64,000 bases of DNA from contig JAKLMB010000017.1 in the NCBI GenBank assembly GCA_022813625.1, positions 310,001 to 374,000 of the forward strand, read 5' to 3'. How positions within the stretch are numbered: position 1 is the stretch's first letter; the number at the start of each line of letters is the position of its first letter. The position numbers and the translations under genes were made by a program. Below the pieces are notes generated by a model. The model searched no databases, was not told the DNA's origin, and saw nothing but the letters and a program-made list of their open reading frames with translations. The stretch comes from Aaosphaeria pasadenensis. Taxonomy: Eukaryota; Ascomycota; Dothideomycetes; Pleosporales. Shown here piece by piece: positions 24,257-34,911 of the stretch.

Positions 24257-25192
24257 TTTGGGCAGATAGTGGTGTTGACAGGGAGGTTAGTGATGGTATA
24301 TGATATTCGTAGATTTTGCAACTGGAAACAACGAAATGTAAATAAGGAAGGATGGAAGTTATCAACTAATATCCGAGCGAAATAACTGATGTACGATTAT
24401 CAAGGTAGTATACCTAGATGGCACGAATAGTGCGACGTCAGACCGTACAGACGCCCATAGATATATTCAGTCAACCAGATGCCATAGCTCTAGGTAGCTC
24501 CAGCCCACCGGGAGACGACCGTCACGTTGCATGCAGTATTGATGGCTGCCTGAGAGCAACTTACCAATGGACGTCGATGAACCGCGCGTCTTACGCAATT
24601 CAGGTGCGACGACTGCTCAGACTTCGGGGCTTCGCATAACACCGTGCCGACTTGAGGCTGTGGCCGCCCCAGCTTTCACCGCCACACATAATACAACAGA
24701 TTATGATATCGCAAGCCATAGCTCAAGTAGTTCGCAATCGAACTACTTGTATCATTACTCTGGACAGTGAATACCGTAGATTTATGATAGCCTAAGATGA
24801 GCCTATAGTGTGAAGTTCCCCTAGGTGAATCAATCATGGATGCGGGGTACGAAGTTCTAGGTGGATGATGGTGGCGTAAGGTGTCATACCACCAACCGTC
24901 ATTATTGCACATTCTCGATATCGCCGATACTAATACGATAAACGAAGACGAACGAGGACGAACGAGAAAGCACGTGTGTTTTGGATAGTGTTTATTCCTA
25001 TTTCATGCTAATGTCCTCCGCTTATCTCCCATTTGAGCTTCTACGAAGATGCTTTTTTCAGTCGACTCCTAGGATAGCTTTCCGCGGTTAATATCCGATA
25101 GAAACAGATCACTACAACCCTGGTTACATTCTTTTATCTGTCCACATCTTCATCTCGTATCGATAGAGATTATGTCTTCATGATGTGATCAA
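24257..25192. other. Intergenic region with a perfect hairpin
   Basis: This region is upstream of the WG-repeat gene and downstream of DMC1. It contains the inverted repeat at 24724-24749. Otherwise I see only short, unsupported open frames. Confidence 0.6.
24724..24749. repeat. Perfect inverted repeat, 11-bp arms, 4-nt loop
   Basis: CAAGTAGTTCG (24724-24734) and CGAACTACTTG (24739-24749) are exact reverse complements around the loop CAAT. It lies about 470 bp upstream of the WG-repeat gene and is not followed by a T tract. Confidence 0.9.
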
Positions 25193-26687
25193 TCACACCT
25201 TGTCAGCGTCGTTGATACCGCCGTTAGTGATGATGTAGGTCGCCTCCTTCTCTGGCATGTCTACAAGACAGCATTAGGTTTTGTCGTCTATGCACTTCCT
25301 AGATCACATACCTGGTGAATCCTGAATCTTTGCAACACGCTCCTCCCCTCGGCCCTTTCGGAGCAGAATTCGCGTGGCCGAAGCATGCGCGAGGATGTGA
25401 CCCCCAACTGGCTTTCGACCATCTGCTCCAGCGAAGAGCGCACTGGCGCCAGGATCGCTCTGGACCTGGTTGGTCATGAGTACGGCAATATTGAACTCTG
25501 TCATCAAAGGTCAGCCTATTCAATCGGTGTCAACTGGTGCAAAACCTTACCTTCAGCAACATGAGTCAATTTAGAAAGAAATTGGTTCAACTTTTGCTGG
25601 CGCTCATTGAGTTCTCCCCGACCAACATAGTCGACGCGGAACAAGGCCATGATACTGTCGATGATCAAAAGCTTATATTCATTGTTGATGAAGAATTCAG
25701 CGACCTTATTGAGCAACTCCAATTGATGCTCTGAGTTGACGGCGCGAGCATATGTGATGTTATCCTGGGCTAGGAGGACTCAGCCCTGTATCCGTGGTGA
25801 ATGTGGTTAAAGATCGTACCTGTCTCTGGATCCACACCGAAACGCTCAGCAATCTGTGCAATTCTTTCTGGTCTGAAAGTGCCTTCGGTATCTGGAAAAA
25901 GCGTCAGTAATTTCACTACGAAGATGGAAATCCGACGAACCAATGTAGGCTACCTTCCCTTCAGCACCTCCAAGATCCTTAGGCAACTGGGCTATGACCG
26001 ACATCGTATGGGACAACTGCGTCTTGCCGCAACGAAACTCCCCGAAGACCTCGCTGATGCTCATGGTCTGGAAACCTCTTCGTAAACTTAGTTGTGTCCA
26101 ACAACATTGGGCGTATGCACGTACCCGCCCAGAATGGCATCGAACTGTTTGCTCCCTGTAGATATTTTCGTCACCCTCTTCCGTTGTTGACCAAGCTCGT
26201 GGGCAGTCTGGAATCCCCCACCGGAGGGCTAGTAAAAAATGTCATCAGCTGAAGGTTCCATCGAAGGTAGTGCTTCTGAGGATATACCTGACACTTTGCA
26301 ATTGCATCCTTGACCTTGTCAACCTTGATCTCGCTGAAGCCCTTGATCTTCAGAAGCGTCCTTCGCGTCGCGGAGTGCACAGCCTAGTTCGGTATCAGTT
26401 GGCACTTCGGCTTGTACATCATTCGCGTTGCTCGGATCACTCACTGCGATCGTGTAGTAGCCATTGGCCTTGAGCTTCGCGACATCGACGGCGCCGATGC
26501 CTATGAGTAGATCGTAAGTTAGGAGGCAGTGGCGAAGGAACACTGATACTAACCGTGGGCCTGAATGGTATCAATGTCGACGATGAAGCTGTCCTATTCA
26601 TTGTCAGCGTGTACACGAGATGATCTGGGCGGGTGTGATCCATACATCGTTGCCTGAGGCGTCACTGGCGACGGAAGACGGTGCCAT
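25193..26687 (-). CDS. DMC1: Meiotic recombinase DMC1
   Basis: DMC1 is the meiosis-specific RecA/Rad51-family strand-exchange ATPase that acts on double-strand breaks in the nucleus. Ten short exons (26687-26646, 26593-26554, 26500-26445, 26383-26288, 26228-26125, 26077-25941, 25891-25820, 25769-25551, 25497-25312, 25260-25193) are phase-consistent and give 339 aa. Introns are 47-61 nt. The helix-hairpin-helix region reads LLKIKGFSEIKVDKV. Walker A is GEFRCGKTQ (residues 125-133), Walker B is LLIIDS, and loop regions read FRVDYVGRGEL, TNQVQSDPGASALFA and GGHILAHASATRI. VQSDPGASALFA and the GRGEERVAKIQDSPDMPEKE tail resemble DMC1 more than RAD51. One donor is GTTCGT. Its presence implies the lineage keeps meiotic machinery. 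Confidence 0.97.
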
Positions 26688-27740
26688 ATCTGAACACGCA
26701 CGATCAAAGATGGCGCAAATGGAGGTTCGAAGCAGGAACCAAAGTGATTGAGTGCCGTGAGTATTGGGTGAGAGTGTAAGATGGAAATAAATTAAAGAGA
26801 AGATGTGTGTGCGCGCAGGATAGTGGTGGTTCTGAGGTAGGAAAGGGCGGACCCTTCGATGCTGTGAGTCGGCAGGATAGGAAGGAACGCGCTGTGGATG
26901 ACCACCTCATAAGATGAGCATCGTCCACCAGCACGACCAACTCGAGTAAACGTCTTTGGCGTGCTAAATGAACGAAGATTCAGACCTTCAATATTCGATG
27001 CAATGATTTGAGATCATCAAGTAATACCATGTTCCAATAGGATCACAATTGTATTGGACACCATGGCCATGCTAAGTATAGAGTAAGGAAATGCAGGGTT
27101 GCAAGACAAAGTTGATAAATAAGAGAACACAAAAGCAAGAGGGCAAAAGCTACACAGATGCCATGCATACTCAGTGCCGACAAACAGACGCACACAGCAT
27201 CTTCCTTGACCACATGAAGTCCACTTCTCCTCTCCAAAAGCCCCTCATCCCAATCCCTCCAAGTTCAACCGTTCCACCGACCACCGAACCACAGCCGCCT
27301 TCCGTGTCCATTGAAGCACGCCAAAGCCCTTCTCCTTTCTCAAGTAGATCTATTTAGACCGATCTCTCGCGCAAAGAGGACCAATCTAGATACACGAAGT
27401 AGAATAAAGGACGTTGTCAAGTTCAATATGAAGAATCTTTTCCGCCAAGCCGTCTCAAAAGTTATGATTGATTGATGGTGTGCTGTAAGGGATATAAAAG
27501 TTGGGTATCAGCGTAGGATTCGTGAATACTTTTTAAAAGCTAGTAACTCGTCATTGCGTAAGTTTGCCGGTGTCGAGAATGGGCAAGCATAACTGGCAGA
27601 GGGCGCCAGATTAACGATCGTGGGGTAAAGCATCCAAAGCAAAAAAAACAGGAAATCCAGAACAGTAGTGGGTATATCCACCTGGTCGTCACAACGAAGC
27701 GATTCGAATGGATGTGACAGACTTAGTTCGCTATTCAAAA
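26688..27740. other. Intergenic region, no gene seen
   Basis: This stretch holds the DMC1 promoter and the 3' flank of the CCHC gene. I see no supported gene. Short open frames at 26704-26940 and 27091-27357 have biased composition and no domain. Confidence 0.6.
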
Positions 27741-28708
27741 CTATGCGACGGCCGTAGTAGGGGCGGGAGCCTGAACAGCGGCGGGAACGGGAGCAGCAGC
27801 AGCGGCCGCAGGAGCAGCGGCAGCAGCATTGTCTCCATTGACCTCAGTCTGGGTGCAGTCACGAGAGATGTGACCTGTCTCTCCACATCGGTAGCAGGTC
27901 TTGCCTGCAGTGTTGAGGGGCCCACCATTGGGCGCAGTGCAGTCCCGGGAGATGTGTCCTAACATCTGATTAGTTTTCTCTCCTACAATGATTCATTCAT
28001 ACAACGTACCCAGCTTGCCACAGGCGTAGCACTTCATGGCCTGAGCCTGGCAATCCCTAGCAAAGTGGTTTGGTCCACCGCACTTGTAGCAAGTGGCAGG
28101 GCGGGGTCCGCCAGCAAAGCCACCCCTGAAGCCTCCGTATCCTCCACGAGGAGCACCACGGCCCATTCCCGGAGCACCGGGGTTGGGGCAGTTGCGAGCC
28201 AAATGGCCAGTCAGGCCGCAACTGTAGCAGCGACCGCTGGTTCCAGCGCCGCTAAGGCGAAGAGTTGGGCAGTCAGCCTGGACGTGGCCGAGACCCTGGC
28301 AGTGATAGCACTGCTTGGCTATCCGTTGGTCAGTGACATGTTTTCCCAATGTTGTGAGCCGATATAGATTCGAGACGGCAGAATCCTGTTCGTGACGAGA
28401 TCCGAACGTATCAGAAGGAAGAGAGAAAAGTGAGGACATACTCTCGGTAGTACGCGGGTGAGGGCATCCGTTCGACTCGTGGCCTGGCTGCTTGCCTACG
28501 TACTATTAGCAAACGTACATTTCACGGAAGAGTGGTTTAGACTTACAGTTGTAGCAAAGCCTCTCGGAAGACGAGCACACCTCTGGGAATAAAGTGTAAG
28601 TCCCATGTCACCTAATGGTATCCCCATTTATAGGATGCGAAGGCACTCACCAGCGTAGTGGCCGACGTTTCCGCACTTGAAGCAAGCACGGCGAGAAAGA
28701 GAAGACAT
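27741..28708 (-). CDS. CCHC zinc-knuckle nucleic-acid-binding protein (Gis2/Byr3/CNBP type)
   Basis: Five exons (28708-28651, 28582-28547, 28495-28442, 28318-28010, 27958-27741) give 224 aa. Seven C-x2-C-x4-H-x4-C knuckles are visible: CFKCGNVGHYAEVC, CYNCKQPGHESNGC, CYHCQGLGHVQADC, CYSCGLTGHLARNC, CYKCGGPNHFARDC, CYACGKLGHISRDC and CYRCGETGHISRDC. An RGG/GYGGFRGG segment lies between knuckles four and five. The family binds single-stranded RNA or DNA and associates with ribosomes and mRNA granules in yeasts and animals. An Ala/Pro-rich tail after the last knuckle is unusual. The third intron is the longest (123 nt); the others are about 50-70 nt. Knuckles 1, 2 and 6 are split by introns, which supports the joins. 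Confidence 0.96.
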
Positions 28709-30725
28709 ATTGTATGATTCCTCCGCGTAGATCTACAGTTACGAATGGTTAGTAATGCGCGAGAAGAAAAATTGAAGGCGTTTGGATCGATCCAGCGGGG
28801 AAGTGCGCTCCGTGAATGCGCTCGAAAGCGGGGCAGTAGGTATATCGCCTACTCGGTCGGGGGAATGGAAGATGAGTAGGAAGCTCGTTGGAATTGAATG
28901 AGGCGCTGTAACAGCTTCTTTCTCCTGGCGTCTTCTCTTCCTGAGTATGAGGGTGCCGGTTGGTCGAAGAGGTCGATCGAGGTTTTCGAGTCCGCTTTGA
29001 AGAACGGATGATGCGCTAGAACAGAAGAAAAGAGAATGCGACGAGCGCAACGAAGCGATGGCGTGGTGGGAAAGGGTGGCAATATGAGGTGAAGATATGT
29101 CTGACCTACTTTCAAATACTCCAATCCTTCCCTCAGCGACACAGCAGCGACCTTCCTCCTTCGAAAGTTGGGGTTGACGAGAAGATTATGGGGGGTTGTA
29201 GTAGAAGTAGAAGCAAACGAAGTTGCGCAGGCGTTGGGCACAGTATGTATTAGGTAGGCGCACGTAGGGAACTCGGACTCGATAGGTTTGGCGAAGAGGC
29301 CTGTGCCCTCAGTCACCACCAGTGCCCTCCTTCGGCAGAGAAACGCTTCGCTAGTTACAAACTCAGGTTAGTTACCAGCAGTAGTGACGCGCAAATTTGG
29401 CACTGGGGGCTTTTATGGCCCGAGGTCGACCAGGCCTAGAGGTCGAATAGCAATAATTAACCAAAATACACGCAAATCATAGGTAGAGAGTCCCGGGTCT
29501 ACTGTGTGTATTGTTCAAAGTCTTGCCACGTTGGACGATAATGGCTATATCATATGAGATCTCCTGTCTTCCCCTACTATCCAAGTATGTCCTACGAGGT
29601 TTGTTCGACAGCAATACTGATCCTTTCCTATCTGCTATGCTTTGCTATGCCCCTCGTGTTATCTCCATGGTCTGTTTGGCTGAGGAGGACAATCTCTACG
29701 ACTGAGCGTTGCCTCTTTTATCGCTCTCCGCCCGAACCGCCCGCACTCGCACGCACACACACACAAACCACCCCCAATCGCGAGCAATACACATACACAC
29801 ACGCAAAGTCAACCTTCCTAGGCATGCAATGGGATAGGGGTGTGCCCCGCGTGATGACACAATTTCGCACAGGGCAGTGATCTCCTTGGAGGGATTCAAT
29901 CATGCCAATATAAGGAGACACGGGCCAGTCCCGGCCAGTGTGGGGATTCGAGGTATGTGAACTCTGAAATTCTCGCAAAATCCTTTCCGTGATACTCGCT
30001 CCGTGTGTTTGCTTTTCCATCTCCTCATGCATGCTCACATCCATACGGCGCATTGGTGGATGCTGTCGGTCCCGAACACTGTATGCCAACGGTGGCAATC
30101 ATAACTGCAAGAATACGAGTTAGTAATGAAGCATTGGGAAGGTCCCTAAGCTACCAGCGACACACGCTGGAGATTGCATCGCCAGAAGCCTGTGATGCCC
30201 GGAATCATGACATGTCAGGTGGAGCTTATCCACAGCCAAAGAAAGCCAGGACAGGTCTACTCCTGCACGCTTGGCCGAAGCCAGCAGCCGTAGGCGGTTA
30301 GCATATCCGCATCCTGCAAGGTAGGCAATTTTGCCATTGAAAACTTCAAAGGCGAACACACGCATACCCGACTCCCAGATAGTATCCTCGTATCTAGAGA
30401 AAAAGAGTTCGGCGCTTCGATTCCTGGCTTGGCAGAGCGTGAAGGATGGTCCAGCCCGTATCGGATGTGACTGTGGCACCAGCACGCACGTGCTGCAGCG
30501 GCTGGGTTCCTGCATGAGAATAAGACGTTAAATTCCCGGTCGAGTATTGTGTGACAATGACCGGGTGATATCATGAATGGCCCAACATGCACGGGATGGA
30601 GTCGGAGCCGACTGTGTCTGGTCACGGGGTTAACTCTATGTTCATTTGGCCATTCTATTTGGCAATGCTACTTTGATTCTTTTTGACATGAAACTCGTTT
30701 CTTTTTGCGATTAAAATGCGGAGCC
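28709..30725. other. Intergenic region, no gene seen
   Basis: This 2-kb stretch lies between the CCHC gene start and the UAP1 end. It contains CA-rich microsatellite DNA around 29750-29805. The longest open frame (28849-29319, -) has no domain and lies in the CCHC promoter, so I do not call it a gene. Confidence 0.55.
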
Positions 30726-32362
30726 CTACTCCTCCTTCTCAATGACTGCCGGAGCCTTGATCGTGCGGTTCTTGAGGAACTCAAGACCTTCTCCGCCCTG
30801 TTTGTAGGTGGTTAGTTGGTGATGCGCGAAGTGTAGACGGGGAAACTTACGTAGGAGATCAATGGTGACACTTCGACACCCTCGTCGTTCTCGCTGACAA
30901 CGACGGCGCCCGCTGCCTGCACCCATTTGGCACCCTGGGTCATGATGTCCTTCTTGCTGGTGTCCGGGTCGTCTTCGCCGGTGCCACGGGCGTTCTTCAA
31001 TGGAGAAAACTCATCCTCACGCTTGACCTCCATGCAGGCAAACTTCTCGAGCTCCAAGAATGGGAAGCAGTCGAAAACGAATTGCTCCAGCTTGATGCCG
31101 TTAGGCTTCTCGGGCTTGACGGTCTCTCCAGTCTCAGTGTTGACGTAAGGAATCTTCTTGCGTGCAACGTGGTGAGGGAGCTTCTTTGCCCATTCGGGGA
31201 TGCTCTCCAGGAAGCCAAATGAGTAATAATGGTTGACGATGTTGGCAGCGCGGAATTTCAAGAGTTCGGAGTCCTTAGGGTCCTTGGCCTCTGCGTCTTC
31301 ACTGCTGATCTCAGAGTATTCGACGACATCAGGGCGTCCATTCTTCTGCAAGATGAGGCCGACTGATTCCTTAGCGTTTCGCTTTCGCACAACCTTGGTG
31401 GCAATGTCGACCTTCTTAGATGCTGCAAATCCGATGAAAGTTGGGTCGGCAACCTTGACGAGGCAGTTGTCGACACAGTACGCGTGAATGTGCTCGATGC
31501 CACGCTTGCGCATATTCTCGACTACGCCAGACTGGATGAGAGCTTGGTAGAGACCGCCATTACCATCGGGAGCAACAGCAACCTATACTCGTTAGTGTGT
31601 GCTATCATAGGATCGTAAGTGGCAACTTGCCTTGGCCTTGCTCTCAAGCAAAATCTTGCCCTCGTTGGAGATGCATGGAAGTACGCCTTGCTCAAAGACG
31701 GTGACGTTCTCCTTGTTCAAGCCGAAGAAGTTGTTCTCCTGGAAGAACCGTTCTGTCGGTCCGCGCGTAGGGCCGCTAGTCATGACGTACCAAGGGATAG
31801 TGACGCTCTCCTTTCCATGCTTCTTCTTTGCCAGCTGCTCCGCTCTAGCGATCCTCTCGCCCTGAAGCTGAAACAACGACTTCTTGCTTGGTAGACCAAT
31901 ATCAAAGCATCCCTTGGGTGCGGAGCTGCCCAATCGTGTACCCTGGCCACCGGCCATAAGCACCACCGCCACCTTGTTCTCAGCAATCAGCTCCAAACCG
32001 CTATCATACCAGCTCGAGAGGTCTTCGGCCTTTGAATCGAGTACAGAGGAGGTGGCATTGGAAGGGAGGGGCTCGATTTTCGACTCTGTGGACTCGGTCT
32101 GAGGGGGATGTAGCGCCTTGTTAGTGATCTCATTGATGTAGTCGGGGTCGAACTTGGAGAGCTGCTCGAAGATGCCGGCCTTCTCGGCGGTGGAGAGTTT
32201 ATCGTAAAAGGCAAAGACCTGCTCCTGGCCGGCCTTCTCATATTTGGATCGGAGCTCCTTGAGCTGTTCCTCGGTGGGCTCCTTTGCGGGAGCACCCTGC
32301 TCACCGCCAGTGAGGTGCAGCGCCTCGAGAGCGCTGTTGATGGTATCTTTGACGGCTTCCAT
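30726..32362 (-). CDS. UAP1: UDP-N-acetylglucosamine pyrophosphorylase
   Basis: The enzyme makes UDP-GlcNAc from UTP and GlcNAc-1-phosphate in the cytosol, the precursor for chitin, N-glycans and GPI anchors. Three exons (32362-31631, 31582-30851, 30797-30726) give 511 aa. The nucleotide-binding signature LMAGGQGTRLGSSAPKGCFD starts at about residue 135. Further family blocks are WYVMTSGPTRGPTERFF, VAVAPDGNGGLYQAL, HAYCVDNCLVKVADP and NGIKLEQFVFD. The first intron (31583-31630, 48 nt) begins GCAAGT, a GC-AG intron; it is needed to join KAK to VAVAPDGNGG. The start ATG at 32362 follows a leader without upstream in-frame ATG, and the length is normal for fungal UAP1. On the minus strand, CTATATGA near 32486-32493 is a weak TATA-like element. 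Confidence 0.97.
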
Positions 32363-32954
32363 GTTGGCGCGGGGTAAGGTGGATATCAAGTAAGGTGGGA
32401 AAACAGAAGTTCAATACGGGGAATCGTAACGTGGTAAATGCGATGAAGACGGAGAGTGAATAGAAAGACAGAGATTTCAGCCCTTCATATAGTTTTAAGC
32501 TATGTTTGAAGTTTGTTCAGGAGCTCAGCTCTGCTGGCTGTGCTTGTGTTGGCCAGTCCATTAGAGCCACACGCTGCCCCACCGTGTTCTCCTCAACGTG
32601 CTCATCCAATGACGCACGGTTGCCGCCTGTGCACCCAAAGGTGTCAGCGGCGGCGAATCCCACCTAAAAATAGGCGTCGGAGAGATTATTGGCATTTGAC
32701 TGCGGCAATACGGAGTTCTGTGTAATGTTCTTGTTGCATTTCGATGTACTATGAGCATGTATCTAAAGTAGAAAGGCCTAGAAAGTACTTCAATGTTCCG
32801 AACGCCAGAAGAAGACACAGGTAGTCAACGGAGAACGCGATGCGAAGAAACTATCGACAACCGCCACTCCATCAATGCAAAAATTTGACCCCAGCAGTTG
32901 GTGGTCGTAAAAACGCTTATAATGATAATCTAATACGGAACATTGGAATTCTCT
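32363..32954. other. Intergenic region, no gene seen
   Basis: This holds the UAP1 promoter and the 3' flank of the rhamnonate dehydratase gene. The only open frames are short and lack domains. Confidence 0.6.
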
Positions 32955-34353
32955 CTATGCGTGCCCATTCACTTTCGCCCCATTGACCTGTGCATCCGCA
33001 GGCTCCTGCTCGGGGGCTTTGAGTGACTTGACTGGTGCTGGATTGAGAATTCTCGCGGCATCGATCAAACGAGCGTTAGGGTTGAGCTCAAGACCAAAGC
33101 CTGGCTTGTCGAGATCAGATACATCGAGATAACCCTTAACGGGAATGGGCTCGTTCAGGAACATGTCGCCAAACACTGGCAGCACTGACTTGCCATCTGG
33201 GGAGTTGGCGAGATACTCTTGGAACGGCGAGTTGGCCTGGCTGACCACGAAATGGTATGAGTATGGGCCGCTGGCGTGAGGGACAACGGGTATGTCGTAT
33301 GCTGCAGCCATGGCAGAGACCTTGAGGAGCTCGGTCAAACCGCCAACCCACATGACATCGGGCTGCAGAATATCCAAATTGCGGCCCTCAATCAATTTCC
33401 TGAACCCATATCTCGAGTACTCGTGCTCGCCTGTGGTGAACTTCATTCTTGGGTGTGCTCGCTTGAGGAGCTCGAACCCATCGGTGTCATCGGGGGATAA
33501 GCACTCCTCCCACCAGTTGAGGTTGAGGTGTTCGGTAGCCTTGACCACTTCAATTGTATACGGAACGTTCAAGCTCATGTAACAATCAACCATAAGAGGG
33601 AAATCAGGTCCGACGCTTTCGCGGTGCTTTGTGAGGAACTCGACGTTCTTCTTCAAGCCCTCCACACCCTCTCCAGGTCCATATGGAAGCGGCACCTTCG
33701 CGCCGAAGAAGCCCATCTCCTTTGCAGCTGCAGGCTCCGGGCCAGTGCAGTAGAAGTTGAGCCTCTCACGTGTGGCTCCTCCAATCATTTTGTATACTGG
33801 TTCATTTCGGATCTTGCCTAGAAGATCCCAAATAGCAAGATCAATGACGGAGATGACAGCGACTGGGAGACCTTTGCGGCCGTAGAACATGGACGCTCGA
33901 TACATCTGCTCAAACATGTGATTTGTGTCTCTTGGGTCTATGGTTTTGTTAGCACGTGGCTCATTGGGTACACCAATACAAAAGATTGTCATTTTCAATG
34001 AACAACAAAAACCGGAAAGACATACCTTTGCCAATAAGGAACCGCTCGAAATGCTCAGCTACCAACCAACATGCTGGTGGTCCACCGAAACCAGTAGCAA
34101 ATCCCTTGGTGCCATCTGTAGCCTCCAACTCAACGCAGAACGAGCCGAGGACATTGATGCCCCAGCTCAGCCTCGACTTCCTGTACTGCTCGTACTGTGA
34201 CATAGGGGTGGAAATCTTGCTATCCACCAGCCAGTGACCTCCATCTACATTGTGGTAGTCTCCACCTGAGCCGACACCCTGGGTGATGAAGGTGCGGACA
34301 TGCTTGATGGTAGGAAAGCCGCGTGCAGCGCTGGGACTCTCTGTGGCAGGCAT
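32955..34353 (-). CDS. L-rhamnonate dehydratase (enolase superfamily)
   Basis: The enzyme dehydrates L-rhamnonate to 2-keto-3-deoxy-L-rhamnonate in the oxidative L-rhamnose pathway. Two exons (34353-34026 and 33937-32955) joined across an 88-nt intron give 436 aa. The N-terminal capping domain carries GGDYHNVDGGHWLVDSKI, STPMSQY and SWGINVLGS, very like bacterial RhmD. The barrel has acidic metal-ligand positions in MVDCYMSLN, WWEECLSPDD and TTGEHEYSRYG, then LQPDVMWVGGLTE and VVPHASGPYSYH. KPGFGLELN is near the end. This pattern favours rhamnonate over galactonate or mandelate enzymes, though substrate was not tested. The gene is divergent from a Zn2Cys6 regulator 558 bp away, as in known fungal rhamnose loci. 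The start at 34353 was chosen because upstream in-frame sequence lacks family similarity. Confidence 0.92.
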
Positions 34354-34911
34354 GACGTGGGACACTTCGCAAGGGAGAAGGATGAGAGGGGTAATGAGAA
34401 ATTTGGGGGGGTTGAGACACGAAGGGCCTAAGAGGGCGGAATGTCCAATATATAGGTCGCCATCATGTGGGATTTCTTTTGTTTCCTCGCGGTAAATGTT
34501 CCGTTGCAAACTAGACGTACACCTTCGGTAGATCTCGCTGCGATGCTTCTACCGAGACAACAGGCCATATTGAGCTGGACCAGCTAAGAAACGCTGAAGT
34601 GGAGACTGGACCGTATTGCGTATAGAACAGTGCTCGTGATAGATCCGCTGGAGCATCGGAAGAACAATTTAGTTTGACCGGTAGTTGTAGGGAGGTTTGT
34701 CATTCCGCGGGGGGTACTGATTGGTGACCGTAAGCGGACTCAGCCAATCGATCCATCCCATTCGGAACACAATACAAGAAGATCCGGGGAAAAAGACGCT
34801 ACACCTAAACAGCCCCACCGACGGCGGGCACGCGCGGGGATACACCTCGGGTCATGCTCTCCCGACTGAATGCTCGACAGCCGCCCTCCCTTTCCCTTTT
34901 CTTTTGTCACC
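34354..34911. promoter_or_regulatory. Shared divergent promoter region
   Basis: This 558-bp gap lies between the start codons of L-rhamnonate dehydratase (-) and the Zn2Cys6 regulator (+). It must hold both promoters. CGG/CCG triplets occur (for example near 34676-34682 and 34703-34712), but I cannot define a binding site. The last 60 bp before the regulator are pyrimidine-rich. Confidence 0.6.

Noticed and set aside
28849..29319. 156-codon minus-strand frame
   Set aside because: It lies in the promoter of the CCHC gene, has no domain and has unlikely composition.
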